NCBI RefSeq assembly: GCF_002846575.1
Contig: NZ_PJND01000008.1
Span: 434,001-498,000 of the forward strand
Reading direction: 5' to 3'
Length of the DNA stretch: 64,000 nt
DNA from: Flavobacterium lindanitolerans
GTDB lineage: Bacteria; Bacteroidota; Bacteroidia; Flavobacteriales; Flavobacteriaceae
Shown: one piece after another, positions 41,997-50,414 of the stretch
Layout: each line of letters starts with the position of its first letter
Numbering within the stretch: the stretch's first letter is position 1
Position numbers and translations under genes: made by a program
The notes under the pieces: model-generated
Seen by the model: only the letters and a program-made list of their open reading frames with translations
Told to the model about the DNA's origin: nothing
The model's database searches: none

Positions 41997-42743
41997 ATGC
42001 CACCAACAGACAAACAAGAACGAATGAAACCAACCTTTAGATGTGGGACAAGAAAAGCGATTGATGAGTTATCAGAAGAACTAAATATTCCGCATAATTC
42101 TTCTATGCAGGACTGGTCTTATACAGAAGGAAATCCTGATGACATTGAAAAGTACATTTCACATTACTACCTGACAACAGATGACGACAAGAAATTTGTT
42201 TTAATGGAAATTATAATTCAGGCAACAGAAGACCAAAATACTGAGGAACTTTTTATAAAGTATTGCGAAACAATTAAACCAATTTTAGAAGCCAACTTCA
42301 AGCTTCACGAATTTACTATTCATTACTGGGCTTGCTTTGACAACGAAAATATTGATGACTGTTGGAAAATCGCAACTCTAATGCGACAATTATGGACAGA
42401 CAAATCCAAACTAAAATTACTTTTCGTTTGCACGGTAAACAGAATGAGAAGTGCAACTGCACACAAAATATATGAAGACGATAAACGTTTTGAAGTAAAA
42501 TCAGCAGGCACAGATAAATCAGCAAATACTGTAATTTCCGATGAAATATTAAGTTGGGCAGACAGTATTATTGTTATGGAAAAACATCATAGAAATTTCA
42601 TAAGACAAAAGTTTCCCGAAATTTATAAAAATAAAAAAATTGTATGTTTATACATTCCGGACGACTATGATTATATGCAGGCAGAACTAATTGACATACT
42701 AAAGAATAAAGTGGAAGATGTTTACAGACGAAGACTTATTTGA
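41997..42743 (+). CDS. fusion of an unknown domain to a low-molecular-weight phosphatase-like domain
   Basis: 248 residues (alternative start at Met10, 42024). Residues 1-135 are an acidic, helical region with no recognised family. Residues ~139-248 resemble small protein-tyrosine-phosphatase-like proteins: the P-loop C-X5-R is Cys145-TVNRM-Arg151 followed by SATAH, SAGTDKSA follows, and the candidate general acid is Asp222/Asp223 in IPDDYDY. Stand-alone members of this family are ~110 residues, so the N-terminal half is an addition. Strongly AT-rich; shares its cassette with the hypothetical gene 146 nt upstream. Substrate unknown. Confidence 0.75.
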   Translation: MPPTDKQERMKPTFRCGTRKAIDELSEELNIPHNSSMQDWSYTEGNPDDIEKYISHYYLTTDDDKKFVLMEIIIQATEDQNTEELFIKYCETIKPILEANFKLHEFTIHYWACFDNENIDDCWKIATLMRQLWTDKSKLKLLFVCTVNRMRSATAHKIYEDDKRFEVKSAGTDKSANTVISDEILSWADSIIVMEKHHRNFIRQKFPEIYKNKKIVCLYIPDDYDYMQAELIDILKNKVEDVYRRRLI

Positions 42744-42828
42744 CACCAAATTTACAGTCTGAAATACACCTTTTGCCAGATACCGAACTGTTACAAGATT
42801 AATACTACACATTAATTTGTGATTTTAG

Positions 42829-42888
42829 ATTTTTGATTTTAGCCACAGATTTTAATGATTACACAGATTTAAGGTATTTATATAATCT
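42829..42888 (+). repeat. right 60-bp direct repeat flanking the AT-rich cassette
   Basis: Perfect copy of 41001-41060, 1828 bp away in the same orientation. The following ATCAACTAAAAACTATCC phrases are also shared. The rest of 42744-43185 is repetitive GATTTT/CTATCT-type sequence without genes. Confidence 0.85.
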
Positions 42889-43185
42889 TTCTTAAAAGAA
42901 AAATTGTGTAACCTCCACAAATCAACTAAAAACTATCCACTATACTCTATCAACTATCCACGACCTGATAATAGTAAAAAGGCTACCCAACAAAATGGTT
43001 GCTTCATACCTCAATATTTCGCAGGAAACCTTGAGCCGACTGAAATCAAAAGTGTAACTACCAAACACTACTCCGGATTGATTTTAGATTTGGGATTTTT
43101 GATTTTAGATTTCTATATCTAATCTCTAATTTCTACCATCTGCTATCTGCTATCTGCAACCCGATTTCTGATTTATAAAGTCCGT

Positions 43186-43590
43186 TTAAGCCTCTTTTTT
43201 CTCATCCCGCAATGCATCAATACTATAAGGCCCGGCACCAAAATAGGCTAACATAAGTGCCGCTCCAATAATCGACATGTTTTTCATAAATGTCATCAGA
43301 ACCAGCTGGTGTAGCATAGGGTCACTGACAGTCCAGAAATCGTGCATGATAAAAGTAACCGGAACCAGAAAAATAATAATCAGCCAGGCACCCCATTTGG
43401 CCATAAAACCAAATAAAATACTAAGTCCTGCCGCCATTTCCAGTACGCCAACCAATGGAATCAGTATATACGACAGCGGAATTCCTTTAGCGGCTGCCTC
43501 ATACACAAACGTATCTGAAAACTTAGCAATGGAAGAATACATAAAGATGATGCTGAAAAGAAACCTGCCAATCAAAGGGATATATTTCAT
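43186..43590 (-). CDS. DoxX-family membrane protein
   Basis: 134 residues with four predicted membrane helices (FLFSIIFMYSSIA, LIPLVGVLEMAAGLSILFG, WLIIIFLVPVTFI, SIIGAALMLAYF). The GxGPYSID C-terminal motif (GAGPYSIDALRDE) and central MHDFW are typical of DoxX/DoxD-like proteins, which are linked to redox or quinone-related functions. Divergent from the AraC gene (160 bp), which is the likely regulator. Confidence 0.9.
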   Translation of the reverse strand: MKYIPLIGRFLFSIIFMYSSIAKFSDTFVYEAAAKGIPLSYILIPLVGVLEMAAGLSILFGFMAKWGAWLIIIFLVPVTFIMHDFWTVSDPMLHQLVLMTFMKNMSIIGAALMLAYFGAGPYSIDALRDEKKEA

Positions 43591-43750
43591 GATATTTAAA
43601 ATTTAATGAGCTGTAAATAGCTGTATTAAATTTACGGCTAAGTCAACAATAACACTTCGTGCCATTCCATCCGAAATTGGTCTGAAACCCGCCTTTTTTC
43701 CTACAACAGTCTAATACTGAGTTGACCGCAAAAAAGAACTCTCGCATAAA

Positions 43751-44683
43751 ATGACTAACTTTACGACACTAAAGACGATTGATTTGGAAAAAACAGGCAT
43801 CCGAAAGCTCTCAATCAGCGATATTCTGGAAATATTAGGTGATGTCCCGCAATCCGAAGGGCTCCATGTTTATATGGGAAAAGGTGCCATTACAACCATT
43901 CCGTTTCCTTATCCGTATCGCTCTGATAATTTTTCGGTGATGCTCATCCTTTCCGGAACGATGAAACTCCAACTGGACCTTATCTCCCATACTGCCAATC
44001 CAAATGACCTGATTATTATTTCGCCAAGAACCATCAACCATATCCTTGAAATTGGTGGGAATCTTGAACTGATTGCCGTTAGCTTTACGTTAGATTTTGC
44101 CCGGCAATCCAATCGGAATAAAAATGAAATCGATGCCTTTGAGTTCTTTGCTTCAAAAGCCATCCCTAAGCTTACCTTTAGTGAGGAGGAATGCCGGAAT
44201 TTTATTTTTCTGGCCCGTTTACTTATGCAGGAAAACATTGAAAAGAACCATGAGCCCTATAGCGATGAAGTGCTTCACCATACCTTTAGCCTGCTTATGT
44301 ATATAGTAGCTTCACGCTATAAAAAAGAAAACTCCGGACTAAAACCGGAACTGTCCCGTCAGGAAGAACTCACCTTAAAATTTCTCAAATTGCTTGACAC
44401 CCATTTCAAACAGCAGCGCAGCGTGCAGTTCTATGCCGATTCGCTCTGTGTTACGAGCGGACATCTTACCAAAATTCTAAAAGAAGTTTCCGGAAAAACA
44501 GCCGGAGAACTGATAGAAGAAGCCCTCCTTTTGGAAGCGCGCATACTGCTGTCTGACCCTATGCTGACCATTGCCCAAATAGCAGACGAACTCCGGTTTA
44601 GCGACCAATCTTCCTTTGGAAAATCTTTTAAGAAAAACATAGGGCTTTCGCCCACAGAATACCGTAGAAAAAACAGCCGGTAG
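43751..44683 (+). CDS. AraC-family transcriptional regulator
   Basis: 310 residues: cupin-like N-terminal sensor (~25-185) and two helix-turn-helix motifs at ~210-308 (VQFYADSLCVTSGHLTKILK, and TIAQIADELRFSDQSSFGKS followed by GLSPTEYRR). Probably controls the divergently transcribed doxX-like gene. No co-inducer can be inferred. Confidence 0.94.
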   Translation: MTNFTTLKTIDLEKTGIRKLSISDILEILGDVPQSEGLHVYMGKGAITTIPFPYPYRSDNFSVMLILSGTMKLQLDLISHTANPNDLIIISPRTINHILEIGGNLELIAVSFTLDFARQSNRNKNEIDAFEFFASKAIPKLTFSEEECRNFIFLARLLMQENIEKNHEPYSDEVLHHTFSLLMYIVASRYKKENSGLKPELSRQEELTLKFLKLLDTHFKQQRSVQFYADSLCVTSGHLTKILKEVSGKTAGELIEEALLLEARILLSDPMLTIAQIADELRFSDQSSFGKSFKKNIGLSPTEYRRKNSR

Positions 44684-44689
44684 AGGCTT

Positions 44690-44735
44690 TGCAACTTTAC
44701 AACTTTACGACTTTACAACTTTACGACTTTATATA
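44690..44735 (+). repeat. low-complexity ACTTTACRACTTTA phrase repeat
   Basis: Five tandem-like copies of CAACTTTA/CGACTTTA directly after the AraC stop codon. Similar phrase repeats occur at 50329-50400 and, on the other strand, 56095-56140. Confidence 0.6.
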
Positions 44736-44823
44736 CAAAGTAATTCGCCCCTTTGGTACAAACTTCCTGACAGTGATTAAATATTTATATCTTTGAAATC
44801 CTTATTATTATCAAAAAACTGCC

Positions 44824-46431
44824 ATGCGCTACAACCGGCTGCTTCTATTTTTGCTTTTATTTTTGCTATGCTTAAACAGCATGGCGCAGCCTTCGTCACA
44901 AAATACATTAATCCAGAAAGGTTGGGATGCGCTTGTAAAAGACCATGACGACGAAGCTTTCCGGTATTTTTTCCTATCCTATGAAAAAGCAAAAAAAGAC
45001 AGGAATGAAACAGATATGGCAGAATCACTGCTCTATCTCGGCATCTGCTCTTTTGGTTCCAGCTATGAAAAAGGACTTGACTACGCTTTCCAGTCGCTCA
45101 ATATTTACAACCGGTTGGAAAAAACCAATCCCGATGTGGGACAAATTGGCCGCAGCAAATGCCTGCAGCTTATCAGTACCATTTATTCACGACAGAAAAA
45201 ATATGCACAGGCCAAACCCATCAGCCGCGAAGTAATCAGCATTCTCGAAAGCCGTGAAGACAAAAGCGGTACTCTGGGTCTTGCCTATTCCAGTCTGGGT
45301 TCTTTATACGAACAGCAACAGCTCAAAGATTCAGCCTATTATTTTTACAAGCTGGCCTTAAAAGACTTTGAAAAATCAGGCAATCAGGCCTATCTGCCCA
45401 ATGCCTATATCAACATAGGCGAAAGCGAAATGGGACGCCACAACGACCAAAATGGTCTGGACTACTTTCAAAAAGCACTGGAGATAGCCAATACCACAGA
45501 AAATAAACAGGCTCAGGCTTCAGCACTTCTGGCCATTGGCAGATGGCACCTCAATCACAAACACAAAACAGAAGCTTTGTTTTATTTCCAAAAGGCACAT
45601 GTGATATCGGAGGCACTTTCCGACAAGCTTTTTGAAATCATGACCGTCGAAGCACTCATCGAGCTAAACGAAAAGGAAAAGAATTACTTCGAAATGTCCA
45701 GGCTTCAAAAACGCCTTATTTTCCTGAAAGACCAACTCCATTCCTTAGAAAGGGAAAAAATAGTCAAGAGCCTTGAAATGCAATTTGAAGTGGCTGAAAA
45801 AAACAGAAAACTTGCCCTGGTTTCAAAGGAAAAAGAAGTGGCAAGACTTACCAATTATCTGTTGGCCATTTGCATTATTGTACTCCTGACAGCTTTAGTA
45901 ACAGGATATTTATACCTTAAAAGCAGAAACAAGCGCGACAGGAATCTGCTCAAAACCAAAGAAGCTCTTCTGGAAGCCAAAGAAAAACAGCGCGAACTGG
46001 AAGAGATACGTTTCCAGAACGACCTGGACCATAAAGAAAGCCAATTGAGCGCCATCACCCTACAGATGCTGCAAAAGAACGAATTGTTAAGCGATATCAA
46101 ATCGGCTATAGAACAGCAGCCTCAATCCGAACAGCAACTCATCAAGATGGTCAACCGCCATTTTGAGCAAAACAACAATTGGGATGATTTCAACCTCTAT
46201 TTTGAAAGCATCAATAAAAACTTCTACACACGCCTCAAACAACTGTATCCGGAAATCAGCGCCAACGATTTAAAAATATGTGCGCTTATCAAGCTGAATC
46301 TTTCCATCAAGGAAATGGCTTCCATACTAAATATTTCTCCGGACAGTGTCAAAACTGCCCGTTACCGACTGCGTAAAAAATTACAGCTTGCGGCAGACGA
46401 AAACCTTACCAACTTTATACTTTCGGTCTAA
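44824..46431 (+). CDS. TPR membrane protein with LuxR-type HTH
   Basis: 535 residues: signal peptide 1-21 (FLLCLNSMAQ), TPR repeats ~25-330, membrane helix ~341-363 (LAICIIVLLTALVTGYLYL), coiled coil ~370-425, and a GerE-like HTH at ~470-530 (NDLKICALIKLNLSIKEMAS, SPDSVKTARYRLRKKL). This is a flavobacterial one-component regulator architecture: periplasmic TPR sensing, cytoplasmic DNA binding. The redox-type operon begins 200 bp downstream on the same strand and is a plausible target. Confidence 0.9.
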   Translation: MRYNRLLLFLLLFLLCLNSMAQPSSQNTLIQKGWDALVKDHDDEAFRYFFLSYEKAKKDRNETDMAESLLYLGICSFGSSYEKGLDYAFQSLNIYNRLEKTNPDVGQIGRSKCLQLISTIYSRQKKYAQAKPISREVISILESREDKSGTLGLAYSSLGSLYEQQQLKDSAYYFYKLALKDFEKSGNQAYLPNAYINIGESEMGRHNDQNGLDYFQKALEIANTTENKQAQASALLAIGRWHLNHKHKTEALFYFQKAHVISEALSDKLFEIMTVEALIELNEKEKNYFEMSRLQKRLIFLKDQLHSLEREKIVKSLEMQFEVAEKNRKLALVSKEKEVARLTNYLLAICIIVLLTALVTGYLYLKSRNKRDRNLLKTKEALLEAKEKQRELEEIRFQNDLDHKESQLSAITLQMLQKNELLSDIKSAIEQQPQSEQQLIKMVNRHFEQNNNWDDFNLYFESINKNFYTRLKQLYPEISANDLKICALIKLNLSIKEMASILNISPDSVKTARYRLRKKLQLAADENLTNFILSV

Positions 46432-46632
46432 AACAAGACTCTTGTCTACTAACTTTCTACCGCATTATACGGGCTTGTCTACCTTTTGTCTACCTGATTT
46501 TTTCGGGGCTTACCAACGTATCCACTAATTTTGGATAAAAGTTTTTAGTTGTTTAAGAAACTCCCGGGAATAGATTCCGTGTTTCCAAAAATCTTCTTCC
46601 GGGAACTTAAAAAAACAAAAAATAGCCCAATC

Positions 46633-47025
46633 ATGAACAGAAAAAAATGTATATGGTTTATAGGTATAATCCTGCTGATTATCTGCGGAGCTTATCTCTA
46701 TAACGGTGTCCTGTATAAAGAAGCCCGTAACATTGCGGAAGAAAAACCGGCATTCCGGCTTTCTTCTTTGCAATTGCTCAGTAACTACAAAGCAAATATG
46801 TCCGTATCGGATTCAAGCTACCTGAACAAAACACTTGAAATCAGCGGAAAAGTGACCCAGATTTCCGATTCATTATTAACCCTTGATTCCGGCATATCCT
46901 GCAGTTTTGCCAAAAACTTAGCTCCAGATATTCACGGCAAGGAAATAACCCTGAAAGGAAGATGTATTGGTTTTGATGAACTGATGGAAGAAGTAAAACT
47001 AGACCAATGTATCCTAATACAATAA
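46633..47025 (+). CDS. membrane-anchored OB-fold protein (tRNA_anti-like)
   Basis: 130 residues from the ATG at 46633, chosen because it begins a clean anchor helix (CIWFIGIILLIICGAYLY); the frame is open from 46549. The rest is an OB-fold-like beta domain (LNKTLEISGKVTQISDSLLT, HGKEITLKGRCIGFDEL). First gene of a six-gene run. Overlaps the predicted earliest start of the next gene but not its likely start at 47034. Function unknown. Confidence 0.75.
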   Translation: MNRKKCIWFIGIILLIICGAYLYNGVLYKEARNIAEEKPAFRLSSLQLLSNYKANMSVSDSSYLNKTLEISGKVTQISDSLLTLDSGISCSFAKNLAPDIHGKEITLKGRCIGFDELMEEVKLDQCILIQ

Positions 47026-47033
47026 TTGTATCC

Positions 47034-47882
47034 ATGAGAAATATAATCTTACCGTTGGCCTGTTTGTTATTGCTTGGCGGTTCTGCCTGTGCCCAGGAAG
47101 ACCTGCTGTCGCAACTGGATTCAACCCAGGTACAGGATACTTATGCCACAGCCGCATTTAAAGGATTGCAGGTCATTACGTTGCAATCGACCAAAATGCC
47201 CGCTAAGAAAGAATTTTATTTTGTCGTATCACACCGGTTTGGAACCGTAAAAGGTGGTATTTCCGAGTTTTTCGGGTTTGATGATGCCACAACCAAAATT
47301 GGCGGTATTTACGGGCTGACGGACTGGCTTGCCGTTAGCGGTTCAAGACATACGCTTTCAAAAGTATATGAAACATCCGTAAAATATAGATTGGCCAGAC
47401 AAAGTGACCTGTTTCCGTTTGAAATTGTGGGTTACAATACACTGGATATCAACAGCCTGCTAAAAAAGGACGATTACCCCAAAATTGAATTTTCAGACAG
47501 GCTGACTTATATCACCCAGCTGATTGTTTCCCGAAAAATATCGGAAAGGCTCTCTCTGGAACTCGTACCATCATACATACACAAAAACCTGTACAATCCT
47601 GAAATAGAAAACGATAACCAATTTGCATTGGGTTATGGCGGCAGGATGAAAATTAGTAAAAGGCTCTCTGTTAATCTGGAATATGCTTATAATTTTAACA
47701 AGCCTGATTTTTACAAAAACCCGCTTTCTGTTGGACTTGATGTAGAAACCGGAGGTCATATCTTCCAATTACTTTTTACCAATTCCCAATCGATGACAGA
47801 AAGCGGTTATTTAACGAGTGCTACCGGAGATTGGGGCAAAGGTGATTTTTTCTTCGGATTTAATCTATACCGTGTTTTTTAA
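47034..47882 (+). CDS. DUF5777-type outer-membrane beta-barrel protein
   Basis: 282 residues from the ATG at 47034, which begins the signal peptide (LPLACLLLLGGSACAQE); an in-frame ATG at 47007 overlaps the previous gene. Alternating beta-strands throughout (FYFVVSHRFGTV, LAVSGSRHTLSKVYE) and a terminal aromatic strand ending YRVF predict an outer-membrane barrel. Family members commonly lie beside c-type haem proteins and YceI-like proteins, as here, so a role in an extracytoplasmic redox process is suggested. Confidence 0.82.
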   Translation: MRNIILPLACLLLLGGSACAQEDLLSQLDSTQVQDTYATAAFKGLQVITLQSTKMPAKKEFYFVVSHRFGTVKGGISEFFGFDDATTKIGGIYGLTDWLAVSGSRHTLSKVYETSVKYRLARQSDLFPFEIVGYNTLDINSLLKKDDYPKIEFSDRLTYITQLIVSRKISERLSLELVPSYIHKNLYNPEIENDNQFALGYGGRMKISKRLSVNLEYAYNFNKPDFYKNPLSVGLDVETGGHIFQLLFTNSQSMTESGYLTSATGDWGKGDFFFGFNLYRVF

Positions 47883-47892
47883 TTGAACAGAC

Positions 47893-48246
47893 ATGAAAAA
47901 GATATATTTATTATTGGCCCTGACGCTGTTTTTTGCTTGTGATTCCAATACTTATGAAGATTTGGAAAAACCAACTACTGTTGACGGACCGGTCACTTAT
48001 CAGAATACCGTTAAAGCGATTGTAGACGCCAATTGTATACGATGCCATTCGCCCGGAGGTGTTTCCTCTTTCCGTCCGCTCACAACCTATCAGGAAGTCA
48101 AGGATGCAGTGCAGAATACCAACCTGCTGGACAGGATACAAAGACAGAACGGGGAAACAGGACAGATGCCGCAAACCGGAAGAATGCCACAAGATAAAAT
48201 CAACCTGATTCTGCAATGGAGAGCCGATGGCCTACCGGAAAACTAA
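47893..48246 (+). CDS. small c-type haem lipoprotein
   Basis: 117 residues: lipoprotein signal with lipobox LFFAC (Cys16), haem-binding CIRCH at about residues 51-55 (DANCIRCHSPGG), and two downstream Met-Pro sites (GQMPQTG, GRMPQDK), one of which could provide the axial Met. Similar to the monohaem domains used in Bacteroidota extracytoplasmic electron transfer. Starts 10 nt after the barrel gene. Confidence 0.88.
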   Translation: MKKIYLLLALTLFFACDSNTYEDLEKPTTVDGPVTYQNTVKAIVDANCIRCHSPGGVSSFRPLTTYQEVKDAVQNTNLLDRIQRQNGETGQMPQTGRMPQDKINLILQWRADGLPEN

Positions 48247-48256
48247 ACTGAAAAAT

Positions 48257-48814
48257 ATGAAAATACTAAAAAACAAATTACCGATACTGCTATTGTTTCT
48301 GTTAGGAACCTTCTCTGCACAGGCGCAGAAATATATCACCAAAAACGGAAACGTAAAATTTGAAGCTTCCGTTCCTTCATTTGAAGAGGTTGCGGCAGAA
48401 AGCAAAAGCACCTCTGCCGTTTTAGAAACTTCTACAGGAGACTTTGCCGCACTGACACTAATGAAAGGATTTCGTTTTAAAGTAGCCCTGATGGAGGAAC
48501 ATTTTAATGAAAATTATGTGGAATCTGACAAATATCCTAAAGCAACGTTTAAAGGCAAAATAGAAGATTTTGATGCCTCACAGATTACTACCACAGAAAA
48601 GACAGTGACCATTACAGGTGACCTTACCCTGCACGGAAAAACCAAAAAGGTATCAAGCACGGCAAAAATCTCAAAATCCGGAACCGGTTTTAAAATAACC
48701 GGCAACTTTATCGTAAAGCCTGAAGATTTTGGGATTGAAATTCCAAAGATTGTCAGCAAAAAAGTAGCCGATAAGGTTACTGTAGATTATAATTTCTTAC
48801 TCAATAAGCAATAA
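48257..48814 (+). CDS. YceI-family periplasmic lipid-binding protein
   Basis: 185 residues from the ATG at 48257, which begins the signal peptide (LLLFLLGTFSAQAQ); the frame is open from 48227. YceI lipocalin-like signature: NYVESDKYPKATFKGKI and TITGDLTLHGKTK. Members bind isoprenoid/quinone-like lipids in an extended beta-barrel, which fits a redox neighbourhood. 10 nt after the haem protein and 2 nt before the next gene, so cotranscribed. Confidence 0.93.
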   Translation: MKILKNKLPILLLFLLGTFSAQAQKYITKNGNVKFEASVPSFEEVAAESKSTSAVLETSTGDFAALTLMKGFRFKVALMEEHFNENYVESDKYPKATFKGKIEDFDASQITTTEKTVTITGDLTLHGKTKKVSSTAKISKSGTGFKITGNFIVKPEDFGIEIPKIVSKKVADKVTVDYNFLLNKQ

Positions 48815-48816
48815 AA

Positions 48817-49341
48817 ATGAAAAAACTTTTATCACTCCTGTTTCTCGTTACTGTTTCTGCCATTGCGCAAAACAAGGGCCCAAAAGATGTTTTCGATACT
48901 GCCCGTTATGGCACTGTTGAAGAAATAAAGGCATTGGCTGCCAAAAATCCGGATACAATCAATAAAGTCAATGCGATGGGATTTACACCATTGATTCTTG
49001 CCTGTTACAGGGGCAATCTGACCGTGGCAGAATACCTGACCGAAAACGTAAACAATATTAATTACAGCAGTTCCAGCGGTACAGCACTGGCCGCGGTTGC
49101 CGTAAAAGGAAATATCAAACTGGCAGAAGCCCTGCTGAAAAAAAAGGCCGACCCGAATATTGCCGATGCCGCCGGAATGACACCGCTGCTTTATGCTATA
49201 CAATTCAAGAATAAGGAACTTATTGAATTGTTACTGCGTTACAAGGCAGATAAGACACAAAAAGACAAACAGGGCAAGGCGCCTTTTGAATATGCCGTAG
49301 ATACCAGAAATCAAGAAATCATTAACCTATTTAAAAACTAA
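48817..49341 (+). CDS. exported ankyrin-repeat protein
   Basis: 174 residues: signal peptide 1-17 (LLFLVTVSAIAQ) and four to five ankyrin repeats (GFTPLILACYRGNLTVAEYL, SGTALAAVAVKGNIKLAEAL, GMTPLLYAIQFKNKELIELL). Periplasmic ankyrin proteins act as interaction scaffolds; some accompany catalases or haem proteins. Third to last step of the redox-type operon. Confidence 0.9.
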   Translation: MKKLLSLLFLVTVSAIAQNKGPKDVFDTARYGTVEEIKALAAKNPDTINKVNAMGFTPLILACYRGNLTVAEYLTENVNNINYSSSSGTALAAVAVKGNIKLAEALLKKKADPNIADAAGMTPLLYAIQFKNKELIELLLRYKADKTQKDKQGKAPFEYAVDTRNQEIINLFKN

Positions 49342-49347
49342 GAAAAT

Positions 49348-50118
49348 ATGAAAAAAACACTACTCACAGTAACTCTTGGACTTTTAGCGCTTGTGGCGCA
49401 AGCCCAGACAAAAACCACCGGAACGGTAAACCTGCTTGCCGGAATGACGGCAAAACTGGACCTGAACAGCACCAACTCTACTGCTACCCTAACGCTAACC
49501 GGACCATCAGACCGCTGGTTTGCGCTGCAATTCGGTTCATTTAGTAACGGACAAGGAATGGAAGCCGGACAAGATGTGGTATACTATAACGGAACCACGC
49601 TGATAGATGCCGTACATAATGGTGTTGGTACGCCACCAACTGCTGACACAAATAATTGGACAGTAACGTCAAACACGGTTGCTTCCGGAACCAGAACTAT
49701 AGTAGCTACGAGAGCTTTTGACACAGCCAGTTCAAGCGATTATACTTTTGTTTATGCTAATACTTCTATTGATTTTGCTTTTGCAAGAATGAGCTCTGCC
49801 AGTTTTTCTTTAGCATATCACGGAGCCAACAGAGGCTACCAGATTGATGTTCCTTTGGCTCCTGCTTTGGGTGTTGACGATATTGAAGCTGCAAAAAAGT
49901 TTGCTATTTATCCGAATCCTTCCAGCAGTCAGTTTTCAATAAGAACAGATGAAGACATCAGGTCTGTTGTGATTTATGATGCGACCGGAAAACTAGCAGC
50001 CCGCTTTTCCAACCGCAAAGAAATGCTTGACATCTCTTCATTGCAATCCGGATTGTATTTTGTAGAAATTGAAACAACTAATAATGAAACTTCTATTGAA
50101 AAACTTATGAAAAAGTAA
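49348..50118 (+). CDS. T9SS cargo with DOMON-like domain
   Basis: 256 residues: signal peptide 1-19 (ends ALVAQAQ), a DOMON/DoH-like beta-sandwich ~22-170 (GPSDRWFALQFGSF, MEAGQDVVYYN, RTIVATRAFDT, IDFAFARM, SLAYHGANRGY with a candidate haem-ligand His), and a type A T9SS sorting domain at ~185-256 (FAIYPNPSSSQFSI, LQSGLYFVEIET). DOMON domains often bind haem or sugar. As the last gene of an operon with a c-type haem lipoprotein, YceI and an outer-membrane barrel, it may be the surface-exposed end of an electron-transfer or haem-related module. Confidence 0.82.
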   Translation: MKKTLLTVTLGLLALVAQAQTKTTGTVNLLAGMTAKLDLNSTNSTATLTLTGPSDRWFALQFGSFSNGQGMEAGQDVVYYNGTTLIDAVHNGVGTPPTADTNNWTVTSNTVASGTRTIVATRAFDTASSSDYTFVYANTSIDFAFARMSSASFSLAYHGANRGYQIDVPLAPALGVDDIEAAKKFAIYPNPSSSQFSIRTDEDIRSVVIYDATGKLAARFSNRKEMLDISSLQSGLYFVEIETTNNETSIEKLMKK

Positions 50119-50178
50119 AATTGCTGTTTGCTTGGTTTCATTAGGTGAAAGGGCAGTCGTAAGGCTGCTCTTTTTTAT

Positions 50179-50404
50179 TTTAGATTTTTGGATTTAGGAT
50201 TTTTAGATTTTTGATTTATGATTTATGATTTAGGGTTTGGATTTTTGATTTGGGATTTTGGCCACGTCTAAAGACTCACAAATCCAGAAAGTTTACTTTC
50301 ACCTTAGTTCCCGGAACCTTAACCCTTCTCACTTTCAACTTTCATCTTTCGACTTTCATCTTTCGACTTTCGACTTTCAACTTTCCACTATCAACTATCC
50401 ACTA
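50179..50404 (+). repeat. low-complexity phrase-repeat region
   Basis: Two repetitive parts without genes: degenerate GATTTTTGGATTTAGG phrases (~50179-50262) and CTTTCAACTTTCATCTTTCGA phrases (~50329-50400) ending in CTATCAACTATCCAC. The first resembles sequence at ~40960-41012 and 43079-43125. Confidence 0.6.
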
Positions 50405-50414
50405 TCACCTTTCC

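Noticed and set aside
41997..42743. Arsenate reductase
   Set aside because: The C-X5-R loop is shared, but the additional cysteines of ArsC-type enzymes and any ars neighbours are missing, and there is a long unrelated N-terminal half.
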